Below, piece after piece: positions 19,120 to 28,207 of a stretch of DNA of 64,000 bases (position 1 is the stretch's first letter; the number at the start of each line of letters is the position of its first letter). The translations under genes and the position numbers were made by a program. The notes beneath the pieces were generated by a model. It had not been told where the DNA came from and ran no database searches. It saw only the letters and a list, made by a program, of their open reading frames with translations. Origin of the DNA: Arsenophonus apicola (lineage in GTDB: Bacteria > Pseudomonadota > Gammaproteobacteria > Enterobacterales > Enterobacteriaceae); assembly GCF_020268605.1 (NCBI RefSeq), contig NZ_CP084222.1, positions 1,612,001 to 1,676,000 on the forward strand, written 5' to 3'.

Positions 19120-20580
19120 TTACAATAACGGACTAAAAAAATAGCAAATACGTTCAATAACACGGTTCCATAATGGGCGTTTATTCCAATTCTTTTGCAT
19201 CAAAGGCGTAGAGCGAGCAATGTAGTCGTATTGAACTAATATTAGATCGTTACCAAAACTTTTATCATCAATAACAACAGTTATCTCAAAATTAAGCCAA
19301 AGGCTTCTCATGTCTAGATTAACAGAACCGATTAAGCTTAATTCACCATCAACCGATAGGCTTTTAGTGTGCAAAAGCCCATCATTGAATTGATAAATTT
19401 TAACGCCGGCTTCTAATAGCTCAGAATAAAATGCCCGGCTTGCCCAACGAACTAAAAAAGAGTTATTCCGGTTAGGGATCACCATTAACACTTCAACACC
19501 TCGCAACGCTGCAGTGCAAATAGCATGAATTAGATCATCACTGGGAACAAAGTAAGGGGTGGTAATGATCAGTTGCTTACGTGCAGAAAAAATAGCCGTT
19601 ATTAGAGATTGCTGAATTAATTCCTCTGGAAAACCAGGTCCTGACGCAATAACTTGGGTTGTATGACCACTCGCTTGTTCAAATGGCATAATATTGGTAT
19701 CGGGAGGAGGAGGAAGAATGCGTTGACCGGTTTCCATTTCCCAATCAAAGGCGTAAACAATGCCAAGTGTTGTGGAAACTGGTCCTTCCATTCGGACGAC
19801 GATATCTATCCATTGTCCCACGCCGGCATTTTGCTTAAAAAAGCGAGGATCAACCATATTCATACTACCAACATAGGAAATATAGTTATCAATAATAATT
19901 ATTTTTCGATGTTGACGGAGATCCATTCGACGCAGAAAAAAGCGGAACAAATTTACTTTTAATGATTCTATTAATTCTATTCCAGCTTCTCGCATTTTTT
20001 TCGGTTGATGGCTGTGAAAAAAAGACCAGCTACCGGCGGAATCAATCATAATTCGGCATTTTATACCTCGTTTTGCTGCATTAATCAGAGCTTCTGTAAC
20101 CTCATCAACTAATCCTCCGTCTTGCCAAATATAAAATACCATTTCGATATTGTAATGAGCTGAGTTAATATCGCGAATAATGGTAGTCAAAGCATCTTGA
20201 TAATTGGTTAAAAGTTGAATTTTATTACCTTTAACGCCGCCAATTCCTTGTCTTTTTTCGCATAGTTCAAATAAAGGTTCAGCCACTCGGCTATAACTTT
20301 TACAAAAAATATGTTTAGATTGTTTGAGTTTTTCTAGCCAGGTTTCCACTGAAGGCCACATACCCTTTGCCTTCATTACTCGTCGTTTGCCAAGGTGTAA
20401 CTCACCAAAAGCCAGATATGCAATAACGCCAACTAATGGAATGATATAAATAATCAATAGCCAGGTTAGGGCAGAAGTAACCGGGCGTCGTTTTAATAAA
20501 ATGCGTATAGTAACCGTGGCGATCATTAGCCAGTATAGAAAAAGTAAAGCCCAGTTTAATAATATATAGACGGTTGCCAT
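19120..20580 (-). CDS. clsA: Cardiolipin synthase A
   Basis: 486 residues from the ATG at 20580, the E. coli ClsA length; an open TTG two codons upstream is less likely. Joins two phosphatidylglycerols to cardiolipin and glycerol at the inner membrane. Two N-terminal membrane segments (about 7-58) precede two phospholipase-D domains, with HKD motifs HRKIIIID near residue 224 and HTKSLSVD near residue 404. Conserved segments such as VFYIWQDGGL and ILPPPPDTNIMPFEQASGHT support ClsA rather than ClsB/ClsC. Divergent from tonB; kch and yciI, which lie between them in E. coli, are absent. Confidence 0.96.
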   Translation of the reverse strand: MATVYILLNWALLFLYWLMIATVTIRILLKRRPVTSALTWLLIIYIIPLVGVIAYLAFGELHLGKRRVMKAKGMWPSVETWLEKLKQSKHIFCKSYSRVAEPLFELCEKRQGIGGVKGNKIQLLTNYQDALTTIIRDINSAHYNIEMVFYIWQDGGLVDEVTEALINAAKRGIKCRIMIDSAGSWSFFHSHQPKKMREAGIELIESLKVNLFRFFLRRMDLRQHRKIIIIDNYISYVGSMNMVDPRFFKQNAGVGQWIDIVVRMEGPVSTTLGIVYAFDWEMETGQRILPPPPDTNIMPFEQASGHTTQVIASGPGFPEELIQQSLITAIFSARKQLIITTPYFVPSDDLIHAICTAALRGVEVLMVIPNRNNSFLVRWASRAFYSELLEAGVKIYQFNDGLLHTKSLSVDGELSLIGSVNLDMRSLWLNFEITVVIDDKSFGNDLILVQYDYIARSTPLMQKNWNKRPLWNRVIERICYFFSPLL

Positions 20581-21028
20581 AGGCAAAGATGTTCCTATCT
20601 TAGAGTTAATGAAGACTCTTGATTATCTGGTTATTCACTATAGCAAAATAAAATTTGTTATGAATATTAAAAGTATGATTTTTAGCTTAAGTGAAAGTAA
20701 TTTAATGTATTTTATGAATATTTAAAATATTTTTATATTTTTTTACGCTAGATGTATGCGTCATAATTTGTCAGATCAACTAGTCATTTATTATTTTACA
20801 CCACAAATGTTAAGCTCGGTTATTTTAAATGAATAAATGTATTAATGATTGGTTAATTTTTGCAGCTTGTTATGTTGATATTGTTAATTAGAAACTCGAT
20901 CACTGCCTAATCTTATCGACTGCAAGATACTTTTTTAATCTTAGCAGGCTATCCTTATTGAATATGATTGCTATTTGCATTTAGAATACAACTTACTTAA
21001 TTTGCTTAATTTAAGAAAGAATTTTCTC
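20581..21028. other. Divergent upstream region of clsA and tonB
   Basis: About 450 bases without a gene. It should hold both promoters. A weak Fur-like 19-mer lies at 20961-20979 (GAATATGATTGCTATTTGC, 11 of 19 matches), too weak to list as a site. kch and yciI of E. coli are absent. Confidence 0.5.
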
Positions 21029-21736
21029 ATGCGTTGGATTCGTTCGGCTTCATTTATTGGCTTATCATTATTTCTTCATGCTTCGTTAGCAATATCTTGG
21101 TTTTTACTACAGCCAACGTTATCAGCTTCGACAACTGAATCTATGTCAGTAGCGATGGTCACCTTGGCTGCACCTAATGGTATTAGCAAGTCGGTTAATG
21201 TCGCTGTTAATGAGCCAGAAGCGGTTATACAACCTAAAATAGAGTCTGATGTTGAACCCACAATGGCATTACCTATGAAAAAGAAGGTTATGCAGAAAAA
21301 GTTAATTGCTGAACAAAATCCTAAATCTAAGCAGTTATTAGAACAGCATATTAAAAAAACTATTGTTGAACAGCCAAATCAACAACAAGCTAATGTAGTA
21401 AGCAATGATAATGTTGGGGTTAATAACCATCAGCAGGCTAGCCCAATGGATTCATCATCCATTGCCATAGATGGTCCTAAGGCATTAAGAATTCAGCATC
21501 CAGATTATCCAGATCGCGCTCGCAAATTGGGTAAAGAAGGCTATGTAAATGTTCTGTATGATATTGATGAAAATGGCAGAGTTGTTAATCTTGAAGTAGT
21601 TGATTCATCACCTAGAGGTATGTTCGAAAGGGAAGTTAAGCGCGCGATGAATCGTTGGTATTATGAAAAAATTCCGGCTAAGGGATTAAAAAAGACATTC
21701 CTCTTCAAAATTGATGGTTCAATTAATCTTTCTTAA
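21029..21736 (+). CDS. tonB: TonB energy-transducing protein
   Basis: 235 residues from the ATG at 21029 (E. coli 239); an open frame runs 18 codons further back but AAGAAAG precedes this ATG. TonB links the proton motive force from ExbBD to outer-membrane siderophore and cobalamin receptors. One N-terminal membrane helix carries the Ser-x3-His pair (SLFLH) that corresponds to S16 and H20 of E. coli. The periplasmic linker is rich in Lys, Gln and Asn with few prolines and has none of the EP/KP repeats usual here. The C-terminal domain is well kept: HPDYPDRARKLGKEGYVNV, MFEREVKRAMNRWYYE. No exbBD in the window. Confidence 0.93.
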   Translation: MRWIRSASFIGLSLFLHASLAISWFLLQPTLSASTTESMSVAMVTLAAPNGISKSVNVAVNEPEAVIQPKIESDVEPTMALPMKKKVMQKKLIAEQNPKSKQLLEQHIKKTIVEQPNQQQANVVSNDNVGVNNHQQASPMDSSSIAIDGPKALRIQHPDYPDRARKLGKEGYVNVLYDIDENGRVVNLEVVDSSPRGMFEREVKRAMNRWYYEKIPAKGLKKTFLFKIDGSINLS

Positions 21737-21763
21737 ATTGGTTTGACTATAAAACTTGTTTAA

Positions 21764-21783
21764 AGGCCAAGTTAAATTGGCCT
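21764..21783. terminator. Bidirectional terminator between tonB and yciA
   Basis: AGGCCAA and TTGGCCT form a 7-bp stem with a 6-base loop between the convergent genes, 12 bases beyond the yciA stop and 27 beyond tonB. A-rich and T-rich flanks are short on both sides. Confidence 0.7.
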
Positions 21784-21794
21784 ATTAAAAGTGC

Positions 21795-22235
21795 TCAAGA
21801 GGCAGTTGCATTATTGGAGTTAGATAACTGGTAATGACGTTTATCTTCAGGTAAACAACGAGGAGAATTATCCTCATTAACCGCAACATAAGTGAAAATC
21901 GCTTCTGTGGCTCGATAGCGTTGACCTACTGGCTCACTAGCAACTTTCTTAACCCATACTTCAATATTTATGGTGATAGAAGTATTACCTGTTTTTATGC
22001 AATGCGCATAACAACAAATTACATCGCCAACCGAGACTGGTTTTTGGAACGTGATCCCATTGACGGCGACAGTAACAACACGGCCAAGCGCGATTTCTTT
22101 TGCTAGAATTGCGCCGCCAATATCCATTTGTGACATTAGCCACCCACCGAATATATCACCATTAGCATTTGTATCGGCAGGCATTGCTAAGGTACGGAGA
22201 ACTAATTCTCCTTGTGGTAATTGTTGTTGTGTCAT
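21795..22235 (-). CDS. yciA: Acyl-CoA thioesterase YciA
   Basis: 146 residues against 132 in E. coli; the extra length is a C-terminal tail (NSNNATAS). A hexameric hotdog-fold thioesterase that hydrolyses a broad set of acyl-CoAs. The family motif LRTLAMPADTNANGDIFGGWLMSQMD contains the catalytic Asn-Asp region, and NIEVWVKKVASEPVGQRYRATEA is nearly identical to E. coli. Probably cotranscribed with yciB and yciC as in E. coli, though 70 and 338 bases separate them here. Confidence 0.95.
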   Translation of the reverse strand: MTQQQLPQGELVLRTLAMPADTNANGDIFGGWLMSQMDIGGAILAKEIALGRVVTVAVNGITFQKPVSVGDVICCYAHCIKTGNTSITINIEVWVKKVASEPVGQRYRATEAIFTYVAVNEDNSPRCLPEDKRHYQLSNSNNATAS

Positions 22236-22305
22236 GAAAAATTTACTTCTGTTATTTTCTTCAATATACCTATTATTAATAGGTATCCGTGGTTATCATA
22301 TCAAC

Positions 22306-22842
22306 TTACTTTTGTTCTTTAGGAAGATGTTTATAAATATACACCATGCTGAGTATTGTAAATATTAGCGTGACTGCGGTCAAACCAAAAACTTTAAAAT
22401 TAACCCAGACGTCCTGAGGTAGCCAAAAGGCAACATAAATATTAACTAGCGCACAGAGGGCAAAAAAGATTGCCCACGATAGATTTAATTTACGCCAAAT
22501 TTCATTAGCTAAATGGATCTCTTTACCCAGCATTCTTTGGATTAATGGTTTTTCGGTAAAATACTGGCTGACTAATAGTGCTAATGAAAAAATAGCGTAA
22601 ATAACTGTCACTTTCCATTTAATAAAAAGATCACTATGGAAAATCAAGGTCAATCCACCAAAAATTATCACGATTACTAAAGTAATTAACGAACTTTTCT
22701 CAATTTTTTTATAGATAAAATAGATGGCTAACATAGATAAAGCGGTTGCAATCATTAATGCGCCAGATGCGTAAAAAATATCTACTTTTTTATATACAAT
22801 AAAGAAAACAATGAGAGGAATAAAATCTAATAGTTGTCTCAT
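22306..22842 (-). CDS. yciB: Inner-membrane septation-related protein YciB (IspZ family)
   Basis: 178 residues (E. coli 179). An inner-membrane protein with five to six hydrophobic segments, linked to septation and envelope synthesis (partners reported in the elongation and division machinery); its biochemical role is unsettled. Conserved: FLDFIPLIVFF at the start, FGGLTLIFHSDLFIKWKVTVIYA, EKPLIQRMLGKE, WVNFKVFGLTAVTLIFT. Sits between yciA and yciC as in E. coli. Confidence 0.94.
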   Translation of the reverse strand: MRQLLDFIPLIVFFIVYKKVDIFYASGALMIATALSMLAIYFIYKKIEKSSLITLVIVIIFGGLTLIFHSDLFIKWKVTVIYAIFSLALLVSQYFTEKPLIQRMLGKEIHLANEIWRKLNLSWAIFFALCALVNIYVAFWLPQDVWVNFKVFGLTAVTLIFTILSMVYIYKHLPKEQK

Positions 22843-23180
22843 AAGGGCGCTTGTCCTGATCCTTTGCGAGTAAATATGAAATTTTTATAATTATTTGATT
22901 AATAAATTATAAAATATCATATTGCCAATTTGTTTTATATTATATTACCTTATTTGATAAAATGTTACACGGTTTGTAGCTGTAAATTTTTATCGATAAA
23001 ATTATCTTCTGATCAATAAAATTCACACATTAACATTAAAGTAATTAGTTTGTTATTATGAATGAAATTAAATTTGAGTCAGAATATTGATTCGGCGATA
23101 GATGATTAATTGTTTAAGCTGATAATAAAATCTTACCACGGCATCTAACGACAAATAATAACCGTGGTATTTTTATCTAC
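22843..23180. other. Intergenic region between yciC and yciB
   Basis: About 340 AT-rich bases with no gene. It contains a hairpin just after yciC (23134-23174) and must contain a promoter for yciB-yciA if they are transcribed apart from yciC. Confidence 0.55.
23134..23174. terminator. Hairpin downstream of yciC
   Basis: TACCACGG (23134-23141) pairs with CCGTGGTA (23162-23169) around a 20-base loop, directly after the yciC stop. The T-run follows on the plus strand (TTTTTATC); on the minus strand AAGATTTTA follows. Likely a terminator of yciC. Confidence 0.6.
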
Positions 23181-23936
23181 TTAGTTTGTTGTTTTGCTGA
23201 TTAACATGTAGAGACGGAAAAAATAAATCAAAGTAAAAGAGGTAAGTAAATTATTCAATGTAAAAGAAATAATATTATTCACCATACCCGGTAAAAAACG
23301 AAATTGTCCAAGTAGCATAGTAAGTAACATTTGTAATGCCAACCATAGTAATAAAATTGATAAAATCAACCACCAATGACGAAATGCTATTTTCCAACTT
23401 TGACTAATGGCTCGTAGCGGCATGATGTTTTTGTTGGTTATTAAAATGATAGGCGATAAGGAAAAACCGATAGCTAAAATAACACCCGGTAAGATGAACA
23501 GCATAAAACCAAAATAAATTATAATAGTGCATATAACTAGCAAAATTAACATGCTGGGTAATATACGTAATGAAAGTATAAAAGCTTGCAATGCACTGAT
23601 GCTATTGCCGGTACTGAGTTCTGACAAATAAGTAACAACAGAAGAAACTAAGAGTATTAATCCGATAAAAACGGCAGTCAATGAGAGTAGTGAAACTCTC
23701 ATCATTATCGCTTTTTCTTCATCAGATAGTTGACTTACCCAGGTTAAAAGTGAAGTTGAGTCATTTTGACCACCTAAGGTTTTGACAATAGTTACCATTT
23801 CATCGATAGGTACCAGAAAATAATAGAGTATTAGACTGATGGTAGCTGAAATGAATGACAGGATAAAAAGGCCGCTCAGCTGATTTTTAAAAAAATTAAA
23901 GCTATCGCTGATAAGTGAGTTGGCCGTAATGGACAT
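23181..23936 (-). CDS. yciC: Inner-membrane protein YciC (UPF0259)
   Basis: 251 residues (E. coli 247). A polytopic protein of unknown function with about six hydrophobic stretches. It matches E. coli YciC at the N-terminus (MSITANSL, NFFKNQL) and at the C-terminal LIYFFRLYMLI, with weaker similarity between. A run of soluble residues at about 45-75 separates the first two membrane segments. Next to yciB-yciA as in E. coli; ompW and yciEFG, which follow in E. coli, are missing. Confidence 0.9.
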   Translation of the reverse strand: MSITANSLISDSFNFFKNQLSGLFILSFISATISLILYYFLVPIDEMVTIVKTLGGQNDSTSLLTWVSQLSDEEKAIMMRVSLLSLTAVFIGLILLVSSVVTYLSELSTGNSISALQAFILSLRILPSMLILLVICTIIIYFGFMLFILPGVILAIGFSLSPIILITNKNIMPLRAISQSWKIAFRHWWLILSILLLWLALQMLLTMLLGQFRFLPGMVNNIISFTLNNLLTSFTLIYFFRLYMLISKTTN

Positions 23937-24266
23937 GAAAACTGCTCCTATAACTGGTTTTTATCATCACATTTTGGTTGCATATTGTAACTGACAGTGA
24001 AGAGAGCGTATAGCATTTCTATGGTAAAGCTAATGCGATATCAGTAAATTTTGTGGTTATTCTATAAGTAAGAATAAAAATTAAAAAAGAATTATATTTA
24101 TATTATAGTAATTTTGGATATAGCAATATAATTATTCATTTAAGTAATTGATATATTATAACTATTTGGTAATAAAACCGTTGTTATTTTTATTATATGA
24201 TAAGAGGAGCAAATGGCGGTAAATTATATTTATTTCAGCCCCAATTGGGGCTGAAGACTAAAACCA
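23937..24266. other. Intergenic region between the BON lipoprotein and yciC
   Basis: About 330 bases. Contains the terminator of the lipoprotein gene (24234-24255). A 13-codon plus-strand reading with a strong ribosome binding site is noted in the findings. Otherwise AT-rich and featureless. Confidence 0.5.
24234..24255 (-). terminator. Terminator of the BON lipoprotein gene
   Basis: A perfect self-complementary 11+11 element centred at 24244/24245 with core CAGCCCCAATTGGGGCTG, 12 bases beyond the stop codon. On the minus strand AATAAATATAATTT follows; the U content is modest but the stem is very stable. Confidence 0.7.
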
Positions 24267-24581
24267 TCATCGTATTTTCATCGAATCAATAACTGACTGC
24301 ACACCTGCTACACCTTGTGTTACTTGCACTGCACGTTGAGCGTCGGCACGCGAACTGACAAAGCCACTCAATTGCACACGTCCTTTAAAGGTTTCAACAT
24401 TGATTTGCGTTGATTTCAAGTTTTTTTCTGCCAATAGTGCTGTCTTCACTTTAGTTGTAATAACCGTGTCATCGATATATCCACCAGTTCCTTCTGTTTT
24501 TGCTGTTGGAGCACAAGCAGAAAGGAATAATGCCATAAATAACACGGTACAGAGCGCTGTCATTGATTTAAGATATTTCAT
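24267..24581 (-). CDS. Small BON-domain lipoprotein
   Basis: 104 residues. A signal peptide of about 22 residues ends in the lipobox LSAC, so the protein is probably a lipoprotein. After a short linker comes one BON domain (about 35-104): IDDTVITTKVKTALLAEKNLKST, then VETFKGRVQLSGFV and VAGVQSVIDSMKIR. BON domains occur in OsmY and DolP (YraP), which act at the periplasm or outer membrane; both have two such domains, this has one. It resembles OsmY-type sequences but the family is too general to name a gene. It stands alone between yciC and the trp operon, where E. coli has ompW and yciEFG. A role in envelope stress is an inference from the family. Confidence 0.9.
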   Translation of the reverse strand: MKYLKSMTALCTVLFMALFLSACAPTAKTEGTGGYIDDTVITTKVKTALLAEKNLKSTQINVETFKGRVQLSGFVSSRADAQRAVQVTQGVAGVQSVIDSMKIR

Positions 24582-24808
24582 TATTCAATTCTCCATCAAT
24601 ACGAGGGTTATTTTTATTTATCTTGTATGAATGCGAAATGAGTATTTTCATTGCAGTCAATATACTGATTATTGATGAAATAGGGATAAATTACAAATGA
24701 ATAGCTGGCACTAGTAGCGACGGGTTAGTTACAATTGCTTATTAGAATCGAAAATTAGTAATTGCAAAACTGACCAGCTATCAACCCTTTTCAATAACCT
24801 TAAAATGT

Positions 24809-25615
24809 CTATTTGTGTGTCGCCATTTTCATCTGTAAAACAAACTGTTTTAATTTGACCAGTAATATATCAGGTTGTTGATGATAAGTTTCAATTATTT
24901 TAACCACGGCTGAGCCAGATATTGTACCTACTACACCATTTTTGATTGCTTCAGTGACTTGTTTTGGTTCAGTAATACCAAAACCTAAAAGTGGTGGGGC
25001 AGCATGATAGTCTTGTAACTTGGTGAGTAATTGACTAACAGGAATATGGGCTTTTTTTTCTGTGCCGGTTACACCTGAACGCGAGAGTAAATAAGTATAG
25101 CCACGACCATATAAAGCAATTTTGCGTAAAAGCTGCTCATCTGCATTAGGCGGGCAAATAAAGATCGGTGCAATATTGTGCCGCACTGCCGAGATACGAA
25201 AGGGTTCGGACTCATTCATGGGTACATCAGCGATTAAAACGGAATCGATGTCGCTATTCTGACATTGGGCATAAAAGTTATCAATGCCATTACTAAAAAC
25301 CAGATTAGCATAAACTAATAGGCCAATAGGAAGCAAAGGATGCTTTTTACGGATCTGTGATAATAATTCAAAACAACGGGTTGGCGTAATATTTGCATTA
25401 AGGGCACGTAAATTTGCCTTTTGAATAGTAGGACCATCAGCCAGAGGATCAGAAAAAGGAATACCAATTTCTAATGCATCAGCTTGCGCTTCAATTAATG
25501 TATCAATAATTTTTTGTGACATTTCTGCATTGGGATCGCCTAAGGTGACAAATGGAACGAATGCTCCCTGATTTTTATCATTTAAGCGCTTAAACAGTTG
25601 TTGATAACGGTCCAT
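24809..25615 (-). CDS. trpA: Tryptophan synthase alpha chain
   Basis: 268 residues, the usual length. Cleaves indole-glycerol phosphate to indole, which is channelled to TrpB. Catalytic Glu and Asp lie in ALEIGIPFSDPLADGPTIQ; phosphate-binding GFGI and GSAVVK are present. Last gene of the trp operon. It overlaps trpB by one base (TAATG), so translation is probably coupled. No strong terminator is seen just downstream. Confidence 0.97.
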   Translation of the reverse strand: MDRYQQLFKRLNDKNQGAFVPFVTLGDPNAEMSQKIIDTLIEAQADALEIGIPFSDPLADGPTIQKANLRALNANITPTRCFELLSQIRKKHPLLPIGLLVYANLVFSNGIDNFYAQCQNSDIDSVLIADVPMNESEPFRISAVRHNIAPIFICPPNADEQLLRKIALYGRGYTYLLSRSGVTGTEKKAHIPVSQLLTKLQDYHAAPPLLGFGITEPKQVTEAIKNGVVGTISGSAVVKIIETYHQQPDILLVKLKQFVLQMKMATHK

Positions 25616-26805
25616 TAGATCTCTCCTTTGGCTCGCAAAATAGGATGTACAGTATAAATATCTTTGTCGCCACGGCCGGATAGATTAACAATCAGTAATT
25701 GTTCTTTTTCGGGGTCTGCTTTGATCATTTTTAAGGCATAAGCCAGGGCGTGTGACGATTCCAAGGCTGGAATAATACCCTCATGAGTGGATAATTTTTT
25801 AAATGCAGCTAAAGCTTCATCATCGGTAATTGAGACATAATCAGCCCGGCCAATACTATTTAAATAAGCATGCTCGGGTCCTACTGAGGGAAAATCTAGC
25901 CCGGCAGAGATAGAATAAGACTCTTTAATTTGTCCTTTATCGGTTTGTATAATGGGCGATTTCATGCCCAAGAAAATGCCAAGCCGTCCATGTTTTAACG
26001 GAGCGCCGTGAGAGCCAGTATCAATACCCAGACCGGCCGGCTCTACCCCAATTAAACGCACGTTTTGCTCAGGCTTAAAAGCTGTGAATAAGCCAATGGC
26101 ATTAGAGCCACCACCGACACAAGCGATCACCGCATCGGGTAATCGTCCTTCTTTGGCTAAAATTTGGGCTTTAGCTTCATCACCAATCATACGTTGAAAC
26201 TCTCGTACCAGCGTTGGATAAGGATGGGGGCCGGCAGCGGTGCCAAGTAAATAGTGTGCTTGGTGATAGCTGCCTGACCAATCTCTCAATGCTTCATTAC
26301 AAGCATCTTTTAAGCTAGCTGAACCATTATTTACCGCAATAACTTTAGCTCCCATTAATTGCATACGAAATACATTGGGTGATTGGCGATGGATATCTTT
26401 TTCACCCATATAGATACGACATTTTAGCCCTAATAATGCACAGGCTAGCGCGGTAGCAACGCCATGTTGCCCGGCTCCGGTTTCAGCAATAATTTCTGTT
26501 TTGCCCATTCGTTTTGCCAATAAAGCTTGGCCTAATACTTGATTTGTTTTATGGGCACCACCATGCAATAGATCTTCTCGTTTTAGATAAAGTTTGGTTT
26601 TAGTCCCGATAGTTAAATTGCGACATAGCGTTAAGGCAGTGGGACGGCCTGCGTAATTTTGTAATAGATCGTGAAACTGTTGTTGAAAGGTATTATCTTG
26701 TTGTGTTTCGATAAAAGCCTGTTCCAGTTCGTTAAGTGCGGGGATAAGAATTTCCGGCACATATTGGCCACCAAATTGGCCAAAGTAGGGATTTAATTTC
26801 TTCAT
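25615..26805 (-). CDS. trpB: Tryptophan synthase beta chain
   Basis: 396 residues (E. coli 397). PLP enzyme joining indole and serine to tryptophan. The PLP lysine lies in GGAHKTNQ, the phosphate-binding loop in CVGGGSNAIG, and the catalytic Glu in ETGAGQHG. 37 bases separate it from trpCF and it shares one base with trpA. Confidence 0.97.
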   Translation of the reverse strand: MKKLNPYFGQFGGQYVPEILIPALNELEQAFIETQQDNTFQQQFHDLLQNYAGRPTALTLCRNLTIGTKTKLYLKREDLLHGGAHKTNQVLGQALLAKRMGKTEIIAETGAGQHGVATALACALLGLKCRIYMGEKDIHRQSPNVFRMQLMGAKVIAVNNGSASLKDACNEALRDWSGSYHQAHYLLGTAAGPHPYPTLVREFQRMIGDEAKAQILAKEGRLPDAVIACVGGGSNAIGLFTAFKPEQNVRLIGVEPAGLGIDTGSHGAPLKHGRLGIFLGMKSPIIQTDKGQIKESYSISAGLDFPSVGPEHAYLNSIGRADYVSITDDEALAAFKKLSTHEGIIPALESSHALAYALKMIKADPEKEQLLIVNLSGRGDKDIYTVHPILRAKGEI

Positions 26806-26842
26806 TAATTATTCCGTTGATCTATACATTAAATTGTTACGC

Positions 26843-28207
26843 TCATAAATAATTAAACAATTTTTCAAAGATAATCTGTAACTTGTGGCAACTTTTTATA
26901 CCAGGCTGGTGTTCAGCGCCAGAATTGAAATCAAGACCTCTACAGCCTAACGCTGCGGCTTGTTGGCAGTTGTCGGCATTAAGTCCACCGGCTAGCATAA
27001 TTTGCTCAAGATGATCCAAGGGTAATTTTGACCAATCAAAGGTTTTACCAGTGCCACCTTCACCGTTATCAAGTAGATAACGATCGATATTGTTTAAGTT
27101 GAAACTGGTAGCTGGTTTGGTCATATTTACCGCTTGCCATATTTCACAATTTGGCGGTAATAACGTTCGAAGTTGTTGAATATCAGCGGCTGTTTTATCA
27201 CCATGTAACTGGATAGCAAATAAGCTCAGTTTATGACTAATTTCAGCAATAAATGAGTTAGCTTGATGTTGAAAAACGCCAACATAGTTAAGAGGAGCTG
27301 CCTTTATAATGATTTTGGCTTGCTCTAATGTTACTTTTCGTGGTGATTTATCGGCAAAGATCAAGCCACCATAAATCGCCCCGACTTGATAAGCACAGTG
27401 TGCATCTTGTGGCCGAGTGAGGCCACAGACTTTATTGTCACCTATAATTAGCCTACGGATAGCTAACATTAAGTTTTCCTCGCTCATTAACGCGCTGCCG
27501 ATCAAAAAGCCATCAACTTGTTTACTGAGTTGACGAATTTGTTGGTGGTTATAAATACCTGATTCACTAATAACTAAAGTTTCTGCGGCTAATTGCGGGG
27601 CAAATTGTTTGGTGCGATTTAAATCAATGGACAGATCGCGAAGATCACGATTATTGATACCGACAATGTTAGCTTGTAGCCTAATCGCTCGTTTTAGCTC
27701 TTGTTCATTACTCACTTCAGTCAAAATGCCCATCTTTAACTTATCTGCCAGTGTCGCTAAAGATAGATAGGTCTGATCATCTAATATTGATAGCATCAAT
27801 AAAATAGCGTCTGCCTGGTAAAAGCGAGCTAAATAGATTTGATAGGGATCAATAATGAAGTCTTTGCACAAAATCGGTTGTGGCACAGTGTTACTAACCA
27901 GGCGTAAAGAGTCAAAACTGCCGTGAAAATATTTTTCATCCGTCAGCACTGATATTGCTGACGCATAATTTTGGTACTCTTTCGCAATTTGCACAGGATC
28001 AAAGTGATGACGAATAATGCCTTTCGATGGTGAAGCTTTTTTACATTCTAGAATAAATGCCGGATGATTTTGTGAAATAGCAGTGAAAAAGTCACGCTCA
28101 CTGGGTTTAACTTGCGTAATAAAGCTAGCTAATGGTTGCTTTAGTTTTTTTGCCGCTAAATCGTTCACTTTATCAGCAACAATTTTTTGTAAAATAGACG
28201 CTTGCAT
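26843..28207 (-). CDS. trpC: Fused indole-glycerol phosphate synthase / PRA isomerase
   Basis: 454 residues, the TrpC-TrpF fusion typical of enterobacteria. The N-terminal half (1-255) is IGP synthase, with the ECKKASPSKG segment holding catalytic Lys and the ISESGIYN and GFLIGSALM phosphate loops. The C-terminal half (about 256-454) is phosphoribosylanthranilate isomerase, starting KVCGLTRPQDA with the catalytic Cys and ending with LAGGLNADN and LDFNSGAE. The start ATG overlaps the trpD stop by one base (TAATG). Confidence 0.96.
   Translation of the reverse strand: MQASILQKIVADKVNDLAAKKLKQPLASFITQVKPSERDFFTAISQNHPAFILECKKASPSKGIIRHHFDPVQIAKEYQNYASAISVLTDEKYFHGSFDSLRLVSNTVPQPILCKDFIIDPYQIYLARFYQADAILLMLSILDDQTYLSLATLADKLKMGILTEVSNEQELKRAIRLQANIVGINNRDLRDLSIDLNRTKQFAPQLAAETLVISESGIYNHQQIRQLSKQVDGFLIGSALMSEENLMLAIRRLIIGDNKVCGLTRPQDAHCAYQVGAIYGGLIFADKSPRKVTLEQAKIIIKAAPLNYVGVFQHQANSFIAEISHKLSLFAIQLHGDKTAADIQQLRTLLPPNCEIWQAVNMTKPATSFNLNNIDRYLLDNGEGGTGKTFDWSKLPLDHLEQIMLAGGLNADNCQQAAALGCRGLDFNSGAEHQPGIKSCHKLQIIFEKLFNYL

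Noticed and set aside
20961..20979. Possible Fur box upstream of tonB
   Set aside because: Only 11 of 19 positions match the consensus, too weak for a call in AT-rich DNA.
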